Below, piece by piece: positions 32,859-43,040 of a DNA stretch of 64,000 nt. The notes under the pieces are model-generated. The model was not told the origin of the DNA. It searched no databases and was given only the letters and a program-made list of their open reading frames with translations. The DNA is from Megalonaias nervosa (lineage: Eukaryota > Mollusca > Bivalvia > Unionida > Unionidae). The stretch spans positions 78,443 through 142,442 of the forward strand of contig JAECUM010001154.1 in assembly GCA_016617855.1 (NCBI GenBank), in the 5' to 3' direction. Made by a program: the position numbers and the translations under genes. The stretch's first letter is position 1, and the number at the start of each line of letters is the position of its first letter.

Positions 32859-33140
32859 ATGACTAACGAGGTAAAATATCACCAAAAAGTTAACATATTA
32901 AATTACAACGAACTAGCCGAAGCAGTGAGAAAATGTCTGTCAGGTTATAGTGTGTATTCTGTTGACGTTATTGTAATGCCTAACGAAAATAATAGGATAT
33001 TACTAACAGCAACTGAAAAAAATAAAGTTGATGATAGTGCTTTTAAAACATTAAAATTTAATCGCGACGATATTATAGCATTTGCTCATCATTGCTTAAC
33101 CAAGAAGGAGCTAACAAATATACTTAATCATCGTATCTAA
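32859..33140 (+). CDS. Hypothetical 93-residue Polinton protein, intact
   Basis: A complete ATG-started gene has a VYSVDVIVM block, an acidic middle and a helical C-terminus (DDIIAFAHHCLTKKEL). No motif is recognised. It lies head-to-head with the unknown gene ending at 32822, across 36 bp, and tail-to-tail with the HNH gene, overlapping it by 17 bp. The lack of lesions and the tight packing argue that it is real. Confidence 0.55.
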   Translation: MTNEVKYHQKVNILNYNELAEAVRKCLSGYSVYSVDVIVMPNENNRILLTATEKNKVDDSAFKTLKFNRDDIIAFAHHCLTKKELTNILNHRI

Positions 33141-34010
33141 AGATAATCCAAGAATTATATCTGCTTGAAAACGTTGATCTTGTTATTCCATCAGTAACAT
33201 ATTTTACTACCATAGGATTTATCTTATAGTGTTTTGACGCAGATGTGATTGAAGGAAATTTGATTTCCTCATCTGTTTCAGGATTAAATGAAACAACAGG
33301 TTTTGCTGGACGTCTAAAATTATTACCATCACCACCTAGTCCTTTTTTCACATTTTCCTGCTGGGTAACTATTTCCAAATTTTCTAATCCATTATCAGTT
33401 TTTACGTTATTGATGTGATTAATAACCAAATTATTAGGTATAGGTCCGTTAAACGTCTCGTAAACAAAACAATGGCTAAAATAATTACATCTACCGGCTA
33501 GTGTTCCTCTAACAGTTACCCTGAGATACCCCATATTAGTTATATTACCAATAACTTTTTTGTCCTTACATGTCGTATAATTCCTTTGTCATTCGCCTCG
33601 TATAAATCAAATTTTGGGTGGCGTTGAAACTCATCTTGCAAAGATAAGTTTTCGATATTGTCATCAGTAATCGAGCCATTTACTCGATAGACTCGTTGTC
33701 CTTCTGGAATATCCTCGCAGAACAAAGCATAAATAAAATCTTTTCGAAACATTTCCGTTCTCTCAGCATTATCAACTTTGACACTGATCTTATAACCTGC
33801 TGGCGTTGCTTCGCCAATAGATTTTTTAGATTTTATGTTAATAACCGAACCTAATGCATTTCCAGCGTATAGGTTATACTTCGGATGAACATGATAATAC
33901 TCTTGCTCGTTTGCGCTTGTCAGATTTTGTGTCATTATATTATAAGGATTTTTTATATCTCTAATTGTTTGTTCAGCTGGCGTGCAGTGAGTTATCGATC
34001 GAATAATCAA
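33124..34010 (-). pseudogene. HNH homing-type endonuclease with two HNH-like units, one frameshift
   Basis: The minus-strand frame is open from 34010; the first ATG is at 33935. Unit 1 (about 33900-33620) has HPKYNLYAGNALGSV, RKDFIYALFCEDIPEG and IENLSLQ. Its key histidine position reads as YRVNG, so this unit looks catalytically altered. Unit 2 starts HPKFDLYEANDKG and, after a frame change at about 33545-33560 beside an A run, continues in the ORF 33124-33534 with GPIPNNLVINHINN and LENLEIVTQQEN, the classic HNH_3 motif. A C-terminal NUMOD1-like DNA-binding region follows (KPVVSFNPETDEEI, FPSITSASKHYKI). Such nucleases are typical of phages and giant viruses. In this element it may spread its own locus or act against competing elements; that is inference. 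Confidence 0.8.
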
Positions 34011-34834
34011 TTAGATATATAATATTACATTATTATATAGCATGCTGAAATTGCGAGATATAGCCAAGAAAAGTCTTATGGGAGAACCTGAAAAAATAGC
34101 GACTGCCTTTACGGGATTCGACAACAGTTATCGGTTTGATAAACAAATTGTACTGGTAAATTTTACTGCAACAAATCTTTATCACCTGCTAGAGCCAACT
34201 GTAAAACGTGAACTTGAAAAACATAATAGCATAAGACTATTAGTGCAATATCACATTATATTTTCAAAGCTACTTGTGACAGAAGAATCGACTGACAAGG
34301 AAATTGCAGACCCTTACATCACTGCAAAATCAAGACGTGTTTTGATTGGGACTGATCTTTTGTCACTGACTAATGAAATACACCAAGAAATTTGGAAAAA
34401 GATAGAGGAATTTACCGAATTAGGTTCGGGTTGGAAGTTTGAAATGATCAAGGAAATTTTATTTCACACAATAAAATATAACGTATTACGCGGTAGATCG
34501 TATATTGATTTGCCACCAAAAATAAAAAATAAAAAATGCTGTATAAACGTAAAGAACGTCGATAACAGATGTTTCCAATGGGCTATTCTTTCTGCGCTAT
34601 TTCCAGTAGAAAAAGACGCTGGTCGTGTTGACAAGTATATTAGTCACGTGTCAAAATTAAATTTTAATGGCATCGACTTTCCAGTTTCAGAACATCAAAT
34701 GCCAAAGTTTGAAAAAGAAAATAATGTTTCAATAAATATTTTCGGACTAGATGAAAAATAAAACGTCTATCCGAGGTATATTTCAGAAAAAGCTTCACAA
34801 TCGACAATAAACTTGCTGTTTTATAAGAATCATT

Positions 34835-34847
34835 ACGTTTGGATCAA
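34835..34847. repeat. Target-site duplication, left copy
   Basis: ACGTTTGGATCAA here is repeated exactly at 35104-35116, flanking the SINE. Confidence 0.9.
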
Positions 34848-35103
34848 GGGGCCCCGAGTGGCCGAGTGGTCTAAAGCGCTGATCGTTACGGATCACTGCC
34901 ATCTCACCTCTGTCTGCGTGGGTTCGAGTCCAGGCTCGGCTAACGTGGGTACGTGAGAAAGCCTGCCAGTAGCTTCTCGTGGGTCGGTGGTTCTTCCCGG
35001 GGTTTTCCAGGGTTCTTCCTCCACCATTAATACTGGCCGCCATGTATAGCCTATCTTGTGCTGAAAAATGGCGTTAAACCCTATAACAACAACAACAACA
35101 ACA
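34848..35103 (+). mobile_element. tRNA-derived SINE inserted in the polymerase gene
   Basis: A 256-bp insert has a tRNA-like head with A-box TGGCCGAGTGG (34859-34869) and B-box GGTTCGAGTCC (34921-34931). The spacing and GTGGCCGAGTGG head recall a Ser or Leu type tRNA with a long variable arm. A body follows, ending in GGCGTTAAACCC and an AAC-repeat tail (about 35079-35103). A perfect 13-bp duplication flanks it. This shows LINE-driven insertion after the Polinton had arrived. The tail resembles that of molluscan SINEs I know. Confidence 0.9.
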
Positions 35104-35116
35104 ACGTTTGGATCAA
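35104..35116. repeat. Target-site duplication, right copy
   Basis: Exact copy of 34835-34847. Confidence 0.9.
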
Positions 35117-37810
35117 AAACTTTAATGGACTAGTTGGCAGACAGTATAATAAACGAAATAAAAAAAAACGTTCTTTTGTTATCGCTGCTTGCACTGTTGT
35201 AATGACAATGAGACATTACAAAAGCATTTGCAGTACTGTAGTGACGTACAATGAATAACAATGCCGTCCAAAGAAAATAGTTTACTGCAGTTTGTCAATC
35301 ATAATCACAAACTAAAAATTCCTTTCGTTATATAAACCGATTTCGAATGCTTACTTCAGCCTGTACTTGGCGTAGAAAATAATCCTGACAAATCGAGCAC
35401 AAGAAAAACTCAAAACCATGTTCCTTGCGGAGTAGCTTATAAAATAGTTTGTTGTGCTGATTCGAGATTATCTAAACCAATCGAATTATATCGTGGTAAT
35501 AATCCGGCTGTCTGGCTTCTCAAGCAGTTAATTAGCGAAGTTGATAATATATTTAATCGTATGAAAAGAGTAACTCCAATGATAAAACTGACATCTCAAC
35601 AAGAATCTGATCACGAGCAAGCGGAATTTTGTCATATTTGTGAAAAAGCTTTTGACTCGCCTGATAATAAAAAGTACATGACCATTGCCATCTAACAGGA
35701 CAGTATCGTGGAGCGGCTCATGATCAATGTAATTTAGAATTTCATGCTCCAAATTTTATTCCAGTTGTTCTTCACAGCTTCCGAGGATATGATAGCCATA
35801 TTATCGTAGAAGCGTTTGGTGATCCCAACATAATATCTCGTTTAAAACTTGATAACGTAATCAAGTGCATACCAAATAATTTTGAAAAGTATATGTCGGT
35901 TACGCTAGGTAAGTTGCGTTTTATTGACAGCCTACAGTTTATGACAGCATCATTGGATGAGCTGGTGAAAGGTTGTAGCGAGTTTGATAACCTACGAGAC
36001 TGTTTTGGAGATAAATATAATCTACTGACTAAAAAAGGAGTATTTCCGTACGAGTATCTCGATGATTGGAGTAAATTTGATGAAACGTCGTTACCTGACA
36101 AGGGCAAATTTTATTCGCAACTTAAAAATGAAAATATAACCGATGACGAGTACACAGGATATCTGGAAAGAATTTGATTGTAAGACGTTTGGTGATTATC
36201 ATGATTTATATTTGAAAACAGATGTTTTATTGCTAGCAGATGTTTTTGAAAGTTTTCGAAAAGTGAGCTATAATAATTATGGACTAGATCCTTGTTGGTA
36301 TTATTCTGCTCCCGGGGTGTCATGGGATGCTCTGTTAAAGTTTAGTAAAGTGAAGTTAGAATTACTGACTGACGTTGATATGTTCAATTTTATCGAAAAA
36401 GGTATTCGAGGCGATATTAGCGTGATCACAAAGAAATACGCCGAAGCAAACAACAAATACTTGAAAGAGTATGATCGTAAGCTTCCTTCGAAGTATATAA
36501 TTTATCTAGATTATAATAATTTGTACGGTTATTCTATGGCAGAACCAATGCCTTTTGGTGGATTTCGTTGGATTACGGCTGAAAAATTTCTATCGGAGAC
36601 AGAAAAAAGATATCTGACGATGTTTCGCATTTCGTTGAAGTTGATCTCGATTATCCAACTTCGCTACACAATTTACACAACAATTATCCTTTCTGTGCAG
36701 AATCAATGATAATAGATTATAGTTTGTTATCTCAAGAACAACAAGCAATAGCATCACCAAGACAAAATTCTATGGCAAAAAAAACTACTACCAAATTTAC
36801 TCAATAAGCGAAATTATGTTTTACATTACAAAGTTTTAAAACAAGCAGTAGATGCTGATCTCGTGTTGAGAAAAGTTCATCGTGTACTAAAATTTAATCA
36901 ATCACCTTGGATGAAAGGTTATATTAACTCGAACACTTCGAGAAGAGCTGTAGCGAAAACCGATTTTGAAAAAAACTTCTTTAAACTTATGAACAATTCC
37001 GTTTTTTGGTAAGACGATGGAAAATATTAGAAAACGGGTAAATATCGAGCTAATTAATGATATCAATCACAGAAATAAACTTGTGTCGGATGATGATTTT
37101 GTTAGCATGAAAATTTTAAATCAAAATCTTGTCGCGATACAAAGAAGAAAAACAAATCTAAAACTAAACAAGCCGATTTACGTTGGAACTCCGTGTTAGA
37201 TTTATCGAAGTGGCTCATGTACGATTTTCATTATAATTTTGTTAAAAATCAATGGCCGTCCAGTAGACTATTGTTTACTGATACCGACTCGCTCGTGTAT
37301 GAAATCGAATGTGAGGACGTCTATCAGGATATATATGATAATCGACATCTGTGTTTGATCTTTCCGATTACCCTCGTGACAGTACATTTCATGACGACAC
37401 AAATAAAAAGGTTATTGGTAAGTTCAAAGATGAAATGAACTCGAGCATCATCAAATACTTTATCGGATTGCGCAGTAAAATGTACGCCGTATTGTTAGAC
37501 AATAATAAAATAACGAAAAAAGCAAAAGGTCTGCCTCGCGATTTTGTTAAAAAGTTTATGAAATTTGATGATTACAAGTACGCGCTTGACGGCGGTGTTA
37601 GTTTTATAAGAGCAATGGTTATTCGACCAAATCATCATAAACTTGAAACAGATGTCATTATCAAACGCGGATTGAGTAATTTTGATGACAAACGTTATTG
37701 CGAAAATGGAGTAGATACATTTGCACTTGGTTATTGTTTTGATGATAGATCTATACTCGATATTATATTCGATGACTAAGGTATGAAATTTTGTGTAAAC
37801 TTTAGAAATA

Positions 37811-38263
37811 ATGTTCGAAAATTTGACAGTGACAAATAGCTACAATAGCAAGATCAAATATCTAATGATGGACGGCAAACAGTTAACAGTTGAAATTAAT
37901 AATGAAACATCAGGTATATGTTTTACCGCAGTTCGTGACAAGCTAAAACTTTCACTTACCAGATCTGATGACAGCGAGTATTTCAATTACCTTAAACAAT
38001 TGAGCCAGAAGTTATCGGCGGAGTTTAAAAATTTTCACGATCCGATCAGTCAACAAAAAAATTCTAAACTTACAATCGATCTTGATCGATCAAAAATATA
38101 TTTTATTGACAAAAAATATCCTCTTAACAAACTGCAAATAAAAGATTTGTTCGAATGTCGTCGCTTTGTGAGCGGTAAAGTAAAGTTTAGTCTCTATTAT
38201 CGTGATGATGAGGTATTTCTAATATCAGCGGTTGAAACATTGATCATTGGTGATGAGGTTTGA
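37811..38263 (+). CDS. Hypothetical 150-residue protein at the right end, intact
   Basis: A complete ATG-started gene lies 31 bp after the polymerase and 10 bp before the right inverted repeat. The product alternates beta-like strands and a helical, Lys-rich middle (FNYLKQLSQKLSAEFK), then DRSKIYFIDKKYPL and KVKFSLYYRDDEVFLIS. No family is recognised. It has no lesion although the adjoining polymerase has many. Position beside the origin-bearing end and the polymerase suggests a replication-linked role, which is inference only. Confidence 0.55.
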   Translation: MFENLTVTNSYNSKIKYLMMDGKQLTVEINNETSGICFTAVRDKLKLSLTRSDDSEYFNYLKQLSQKLSAEFKNFHDPISQQKNSKLTIDLDRSKIYFIDKKYPLNKLQIKDLFECRRFVSGKVKFSLYYRDDEVFLISAVETLIIGDEV

Positions 38264-38273
38264 AGTAGGTAGA

Positions 38274-38510
38274 GTTTAGTCATTTTGGGTGACTAGTAGG
38301 GCTATGAGATGGTCTCCAAGATTTGTTTGGAGGGTGGGGAAAGGTATCTGCGCCAGAACCAGCCTTCTGATTTTAGGAAATCGTTTTTTGGGTGGAATTT
38401 TAGGTCCCGAGAGAGTAATTTTAGGGTCTCCGAGAGGGTAATTTGTATTTGTTCTGAGAGTGTGGAGATGTGGGGAGATGTCTCCGCGCCAGAACCAGCC
38501 TATTCCCTTA
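38274..38510 (-). repeat. Right terminal inverted repeat of the Polinton
   Basis: Inverse copy of 23399-23636. The outer tip reads CCAGCCTATTCCCTTA and mirrors the left tip. Matching stops exactly at 38510 on the outside, and near 38274 inside. Confidence 0.95.
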
Positions 38511-38969
38511 CTACTATACTCACTATCCTCCCGTTTCATGACGAAGCCATGTTTGATTGCTTTCGCCTATGGTATAGCGAGCGATATGATTCGTTGTTGC
38601 ACATTGTTGCTAGGATGGCAATTATAAAAGCCGTGTGTAACAGTTTCCGGAGCGGCCGATTCAATTTCATTTCGAAGAGTTCAGGTAGACCTGTCGTTTT
38701 ACAATTTTATCTACACCTTTTGTTAACAAATCATGCCTCTAAAATTCCTTGTATTGAGGATGTAAAGTCCTGAGATGGCACGATAACGTGGAAAAAAAAA
38801 TATTTTCAACACTGAGCTCTGATTATCTCTACAGAATGTCGTGATTGATACACTGAACCCTCATTGCGGTTGCTAGTGCACCTTTGAAATTTGTTCTATT
38901 TACAGGATAATCTAGAGCCTATATTCCTTATTGCTAACGTCTTCACCTTCAACTGTTGTTAATTTTATG

Positions 38970-38973
<4 letters not shown>

Positions 38974-39064
<91 letters not shown>
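38974..39064. repeat. Compound (CT)n(AT)n microsatellite
   Basis: About 27 CT units pass directly into about 18 AT units, ending just before the fold-back repeat. Confidence 0.95.
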
Positions 39065-39066
<2 letters not shown>

Positions 39067-39067
<1 letters not shown>

Positions 39068-39191
39068 GTACGCTGTATCAATGATATACCACGAGATGTA
39101 TAAATTTTTCATTTAAAGGAAACGAGGCTTGCGAGTTTCCTTTCAATGAAACATTTATACAACGAGTGATATATCATTGATACAACGTACA
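39067..39191. repeat. Fold-back (MITE-like) inverted repeat
   Basis: Two arms of about 57 bp, beginning TGTACGCTGTATCAATGA on the left and the inverse with a few changes on the right, flank a GAGGCTTGC loop. Arms differ at several positions. There is no coding capacity and no clear target duplication. It follows directly after the AT microsatellite. Confidence 0.8.
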
Positions 39192-39680
39192 TACTGTACA
39201 TATATTTTACTTATATCACATACAAATACATTTATTTGCCCTTTGAACGGAGTTCAGATTTACTACAGGGAGCTGTGTATTGACCTAGTGAATGAACTCC
39301 TCATATCCCCAAGTGTGTCAGCTACAAAATGTAGCTCTATGCCTTTTGTGGCTATTTACAATCACCCTTGGATATTGATTAGTTGGTTGTTTTCATTTTT
39401 AGTTTCTATTTTTTTTTCACATTGATTAAATCAATATAATACACACTTGAGATTAAAAATGAAAGATGGTTTTAATAATAAAAGTAGAGCACTACAGACA
39501 CTAGGTTAGCTACTCCATTTACATGAACGGAAAGCCATTCACCTACCGGCTCATGGAAATTAATGTGGAATAGAAACTAAGTGAAATGACGAACCAACAA
39601 GAAGTAAGTAAAATATTTTAATATATTTACAGTTGATTTAAGTCATTATTCTGCTTTGGCAACAGTACAACCGACCATAA

Positions 39681-39762
39681 ACTCTCTGTCTGTCTGTCTG
39701 TCTGTCACTCTCTCTGTCTGTCTGTCACTCTCTGTCTGTCTGTCACTCTCTCTGTCTGTCTG

Positions 39763-39852
<90 letters not shown>
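39681..39852. repeat. (CTGT)n/(CT)n microsatellite
   Basis: About 90 bp of CTGT units mixed with CT, including a repeated CTGTCTGTCTGTCACTCT period, pass into about 88 bp of perfect CT. Confidence 0.95.
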
Positions 39853-39855
<3 letters not shown>

Positions 39856-39980
39856 CTTTGGTCGGTTTGACTTAACTTTTACCATCATTCATAAGTCCAG
39901 AGATATCGTGGAATGACACAAAATAAACTCTTCTACGTTCGTCAATTCATAGATTTTAGCCCGTATCTTGCTACTATGGT

Positions 39981-39981
<1 letters not shown>

Positions 39982-40030
<49 letters not shown>

Positions 40031-40047
40031 GAGAGAGAGAGGGGGGC
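39982..40047. repeat. (GA)n microsatellite
   Basis: A GA run with one ACGA interruption and a short G run at the end. It is the complement of the nearby CT run, so the two could pair. Confidence 0.9.
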
Positions 40048-40590
40048 CTTTGGACATTTCATATTTAATTAATAATAATCGAGTTTTAGAACATTATAGT
40101 ATGTTTAAGAAACAACAACAAAAACAAAACATTAAATACATTACAGTATGTGTACCACGTAACCCAGGAATTTACTGTATAATGTCAACATGGTCTGCAA
40201 CTTTGTATCATTGATAAACACTGTAGATAAATCCCAAGGAAAGTGCACACGTATCGTTACGACGAACCATTATCTTGTAGGTTACTTGGTGTAATTTCTA
40301 TTTCAAGGTTTTAATCCAGCCCAAATTCCTTTTCTCTCTCACTCCACATTTCTGCGTAGTTTGTCCGTTATGCATGAGAGGGGAGGGGGGAACAGAAAGC
40401 AGAAAGGATTGTGATGAAATAGTGTACCATATTAAATTCATTTAGAAAACGAGGATTATTAATACTTTTTATCGTTATTTTCATACGTCACTAATGATTA
40501 ATGTGTGGAAATTCATCATTGATTTAGAATCAACTGCAGACGGTCGCTTGTATGTTTATATATGGGTATTATTGCGCTATGGGCAAATCA

Positions 40591-40627
40591 CAATTTGATA
40601 TACCAATAGTATTGGTATATCAAATTG
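40591..40627. repeat. Perfect 18-bp-arm palindrome
   Basis: CAATTTGATATACCAATA, one G, then its exact reverse complement. No terminator-like T run follows. The arms are AT-rich. Confidence 0.95.
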
Positions 40628-40756
40628 CTTTATACCAACACTTTAAATGCCATGTTATTTTTAATGCTCGTGATATAATTAACGATTTTGACATGGTAAA
40701 CTACTTCTCAGTGTATGTATTGACCAATAAAGATTTTGTCCTAGTAAACTATTACT

Positions 40757-40760
<4 letters not shown>

Positions 40761-40822
<62 letters not shown>
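40761..40822. repeat. (TA)n microsatellite
   Basis: About 31 TA units without interruption. Confidence 0.95.
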
Positions 40823-40825
<3 letters not shown>

Positions 40826-41204
40826 TGAGCCAGTGCACATTATGGAGAATTAAGTACTGGGTGCCATTCTACTTAGGTCACCGTTGTGCACCTTCTGGAT
40901 AGCACATTCAACCAATTAGCCTATTACTTGCACCTTCGGAGATTCGCAATAACAACACCTTATGTAGTATATTATTAGGGGTTTGGAATATTTTTTCCTT
41001 TTTCAGAGCCTCTATCCTCCATGACATTTGTTCATTTAGCAAGCAAGCCACACACGTTGCGCAACACTTGGATTATTTGGAGCTGGATTTATACAGTGAC
41101 GCAGAGCAGTGACCGACAGAGCTGCCAATGATAATTATTTTCTTTTTACGCGGGAATTATTTTCTGTAAATCTGCAACCACGCGTTTTTTGTTTGTGCTC
41201 GGAG

Positions 41205-41525
41205 TTAGTGGTATTTTCCCGTTTCTGCTAAAACAGCCTCCAGCTGAGCCGCGCTAATTATTTCATCCTCGATAACAACTGAGTACAATTTGCTACTTGT
41301 GCTGAGGCTGCTTTTTGCCGCTGCAATTAGTTCTGAAATGACACTAATTTGTGAATGAAATTGCATTGAAATTAATTTTCTAACACCACCACAGACACCG
41401 GTTACTATAGATATAGCCCTAAAAATAATTTCGAGTGTTGCACCTATGATAGTTATAGTGTTTGCAATTCCGGTCACACCACGACCAAATGTTGTTGCCG
41501 CAACAAGACTGCAAATAGCACCCAC
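41205..41525 (-). pseudogene. Two-helix membrane protein, relic C
   Basis: A 106-codon minus-strand frame contains two hydrophobic stretches (GVTGIANTITIIGATL and IFRAISIVTGVCGGV) and then a polar helical region with QLEAVLAETGKYH. It is the best-preserved example of this protein type among the three older relics, with ATG possible at its head. Function unknown. Confidence 0.45.
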
Positions 41526-42089
41526 GACGAGACACGCTCGTTTGTATTTCAGTTCAGTTTTGTTGGTGATTTGATCTCGCAGCTGTCGTTCCGCATTGAT
41601 TATTTTTCATTTAACATTGAGGGTCCATAGTAGTTCTTTTATTAATAATACAATCTCACAGTACAAATGCACTACAGGCAGACCCTATCCGGACTCATCA
41701 CGTCCAGGTGCCAGACGCACATGCATTTCAAGCCAATTACCCATTTCACTAGTAAAACTGTTATACAATTATCGAGAATATCAGCCTCGGAAATATATAA
41801 ATTTCAATTGATGATGCGTTCCGGGGGTCTAGCAATCTTTTAATTTTAACTGTTACCAGAACAAGTGGGTCCCTGTTCAATAACAGGCGAGATCTTTATT
41901 CTCACCTGAATCAATGCTAGTGTAAAATACTCGTTGGTGAACGTAACTGGGGTGAATACAGTAGTGAATACCATTTCGAAGTTATAGAAAAAATCCCTGA
42001 TTGCTTTGACACCTTATGGTGTAGTCTACTTTTGGGAATTTGCCTGTGCAAAAATGCTTCCAAGCTGACCACGACATGGTTGTGAGACA

Positions 42090-42368
42090 TCAAGGTAGTC
42101 TCAACGGTTGATATTTAAGGGTATAAGAGGGTTTGATAACACAACTCTCACGCAGATATTCGTCGATAAGTGGAACAAACTTACCGTCAATGTTAACATC
42201 TGCAGCCAGTTGGTCTAACAACTCGTCGATAAATGCAGCAACCTCATTTCCTCGGTCAGAATCCATCAGGTACATAAAATGTAATTTAACGTTAAACATA
42301 AACTCCATAACCGTTGATGTACCGGCCTTGAGTGACTTTGAATCCTTCGAATTGTGCCTCATCTTCAA
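42090..42368 (-). pseudogene. Unassigned protein fragment, relic C
   Basis: A 92-codon minus-strand frame has a coding-like block (TVMEFMFNVKLHF, GNEVAAFIDELLDQLA, VPLIDEYLRE). No family is recognised. It is adjacent to the membrane protein in the same orientation, so it is probably part of the same relic. Confidence 0.35.
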
Positions 42369-43040
42369 CCATCAGCGATACCGACATCGCATGTGTAAAC
42401 GTTTAAGAACCTTTGGGTCACGTATTATTAATTTGCCAGAATGGATACTACTTTGTCATATTGTTATTGAGTCCCACCCACAAGAAAAACCGAATTCAAT
42501 AAATACGATACAGTCTCGCGCACCTTTAAAGATGTGAGATTTAGGTTTATCAAAACCATTTCCGTCAGGAAAATAAGTCGACCACTTGTTATGGTGCCAG
42601 CTATTTATCCTTTCCTTCGCTGGTCAAAATTTTAAAGTATGCTTTACATTAATTTTTTATGCGTAGTGGTGGAGGCACATCTTCAATCTGCTCTTACGTG
42701 TATTGTTTCATCCCACAATTGGCTGTATCAACATAATCTTTGACAAACGCAACCGGCACTCTAGGGTCTCTGATTCAACCGTCTTCACTGAGCACAGCCA
42801 GATTCCTTACTACGCAGTCTTCTTTGAGTTCGACAATTAACATCATGAATTTCAACGTTTGACGTTTGCAGTTTACCAGTTTGATCTTCAAACATAGCAA
42901 GCAGAACCATCTCAACACCACAACAAAACGATTGGTACTCTCAGATCCGCATTAATACCGTGTTTTCGGGCTGAGTAACGACCTTAAATATTTTTAGCCA
43001 TTTCTATAATATTAAACGTATTTTAATGTGAAATCATTAA

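Larger units (their letters stand above)
34042..37779 (+). pseudogene. Protein-primed family B DNA polymerase (POLB), SINE-interrupted with many lesions
   Basis: ATG at 34042 opens 239 codons with the typical N-terminal wording GSGWKFEMIKE and RSYIDLPPKI. An in-frame TAA (34759-34761) follows, then a SINE at 34848-35103. Coding resumes at 35117. Exo I is TDFE (35336-35347, just after a TAA at 35333), a RGAAHDQCN block is near 35715, Exo II FIDSLQFM is near 35925, and Exo III DYHDLYLKTDVLL is near 36195. Palm motif A is DYNNLYG (about 36510), motif B NNSVF near 36995, motif C FTDTDSL (37274-37294) and the KxY-type RSKMY near 37475. Frame changes occur near 35180, 35680, 36150, 36615, 36775, 37010, 37195 and 37345, several in A or T runs. 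The enzyme replicates linear Polinton DNA from protein-capped ends. Confidence 0.9.
23399..38510. mobile_element. Polinton/Maverick (adintovirus-like) element, near full length, 15.1 kb
   Basis: The element is bounded by inverted repeats of about 237 bp and carries the hallmark gene set: packaging ATPase, penton-like and double-jelly-roll capsid proteins, adenain-like protease, chromodomain integrase and protein-primed polymerase. Most structural genes run rightward from 25370. A leftward block lies at the left end (membrane protein and fibre-like protein), and two leftward genes (32321-32822 and 33124-34010) sit between integrase and polymerase. At least six core genes contain in-frame stops or one-base shifts, so this copy cannot be autonomous as read. 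No 6-bp target duplication, usual for Polintons, is visible at the repeat ends. Confidence 0.95.
38511..41200. other. Right flank of the Polinton with dense simple repeats
   Basis: No gene is recognised. The stretch is packed with CT, GA and TA microsatellites, one fold-back repeat and one perfect palindrome, which are listed separately. Confidence 0.5.

Noticed and set aside
34848..34935. Functional tRNA gene
   Set aside because: The A-box and B-box belong to a SINE head: a non-tRNA body, an AAC tail and a 13-bp duplication follow.
39680..40047. CRISPR-like array
   Set aside because: The periodicity is a mixed CTGT/CT microsatellite without unique spacers, in a eukaryotic context.
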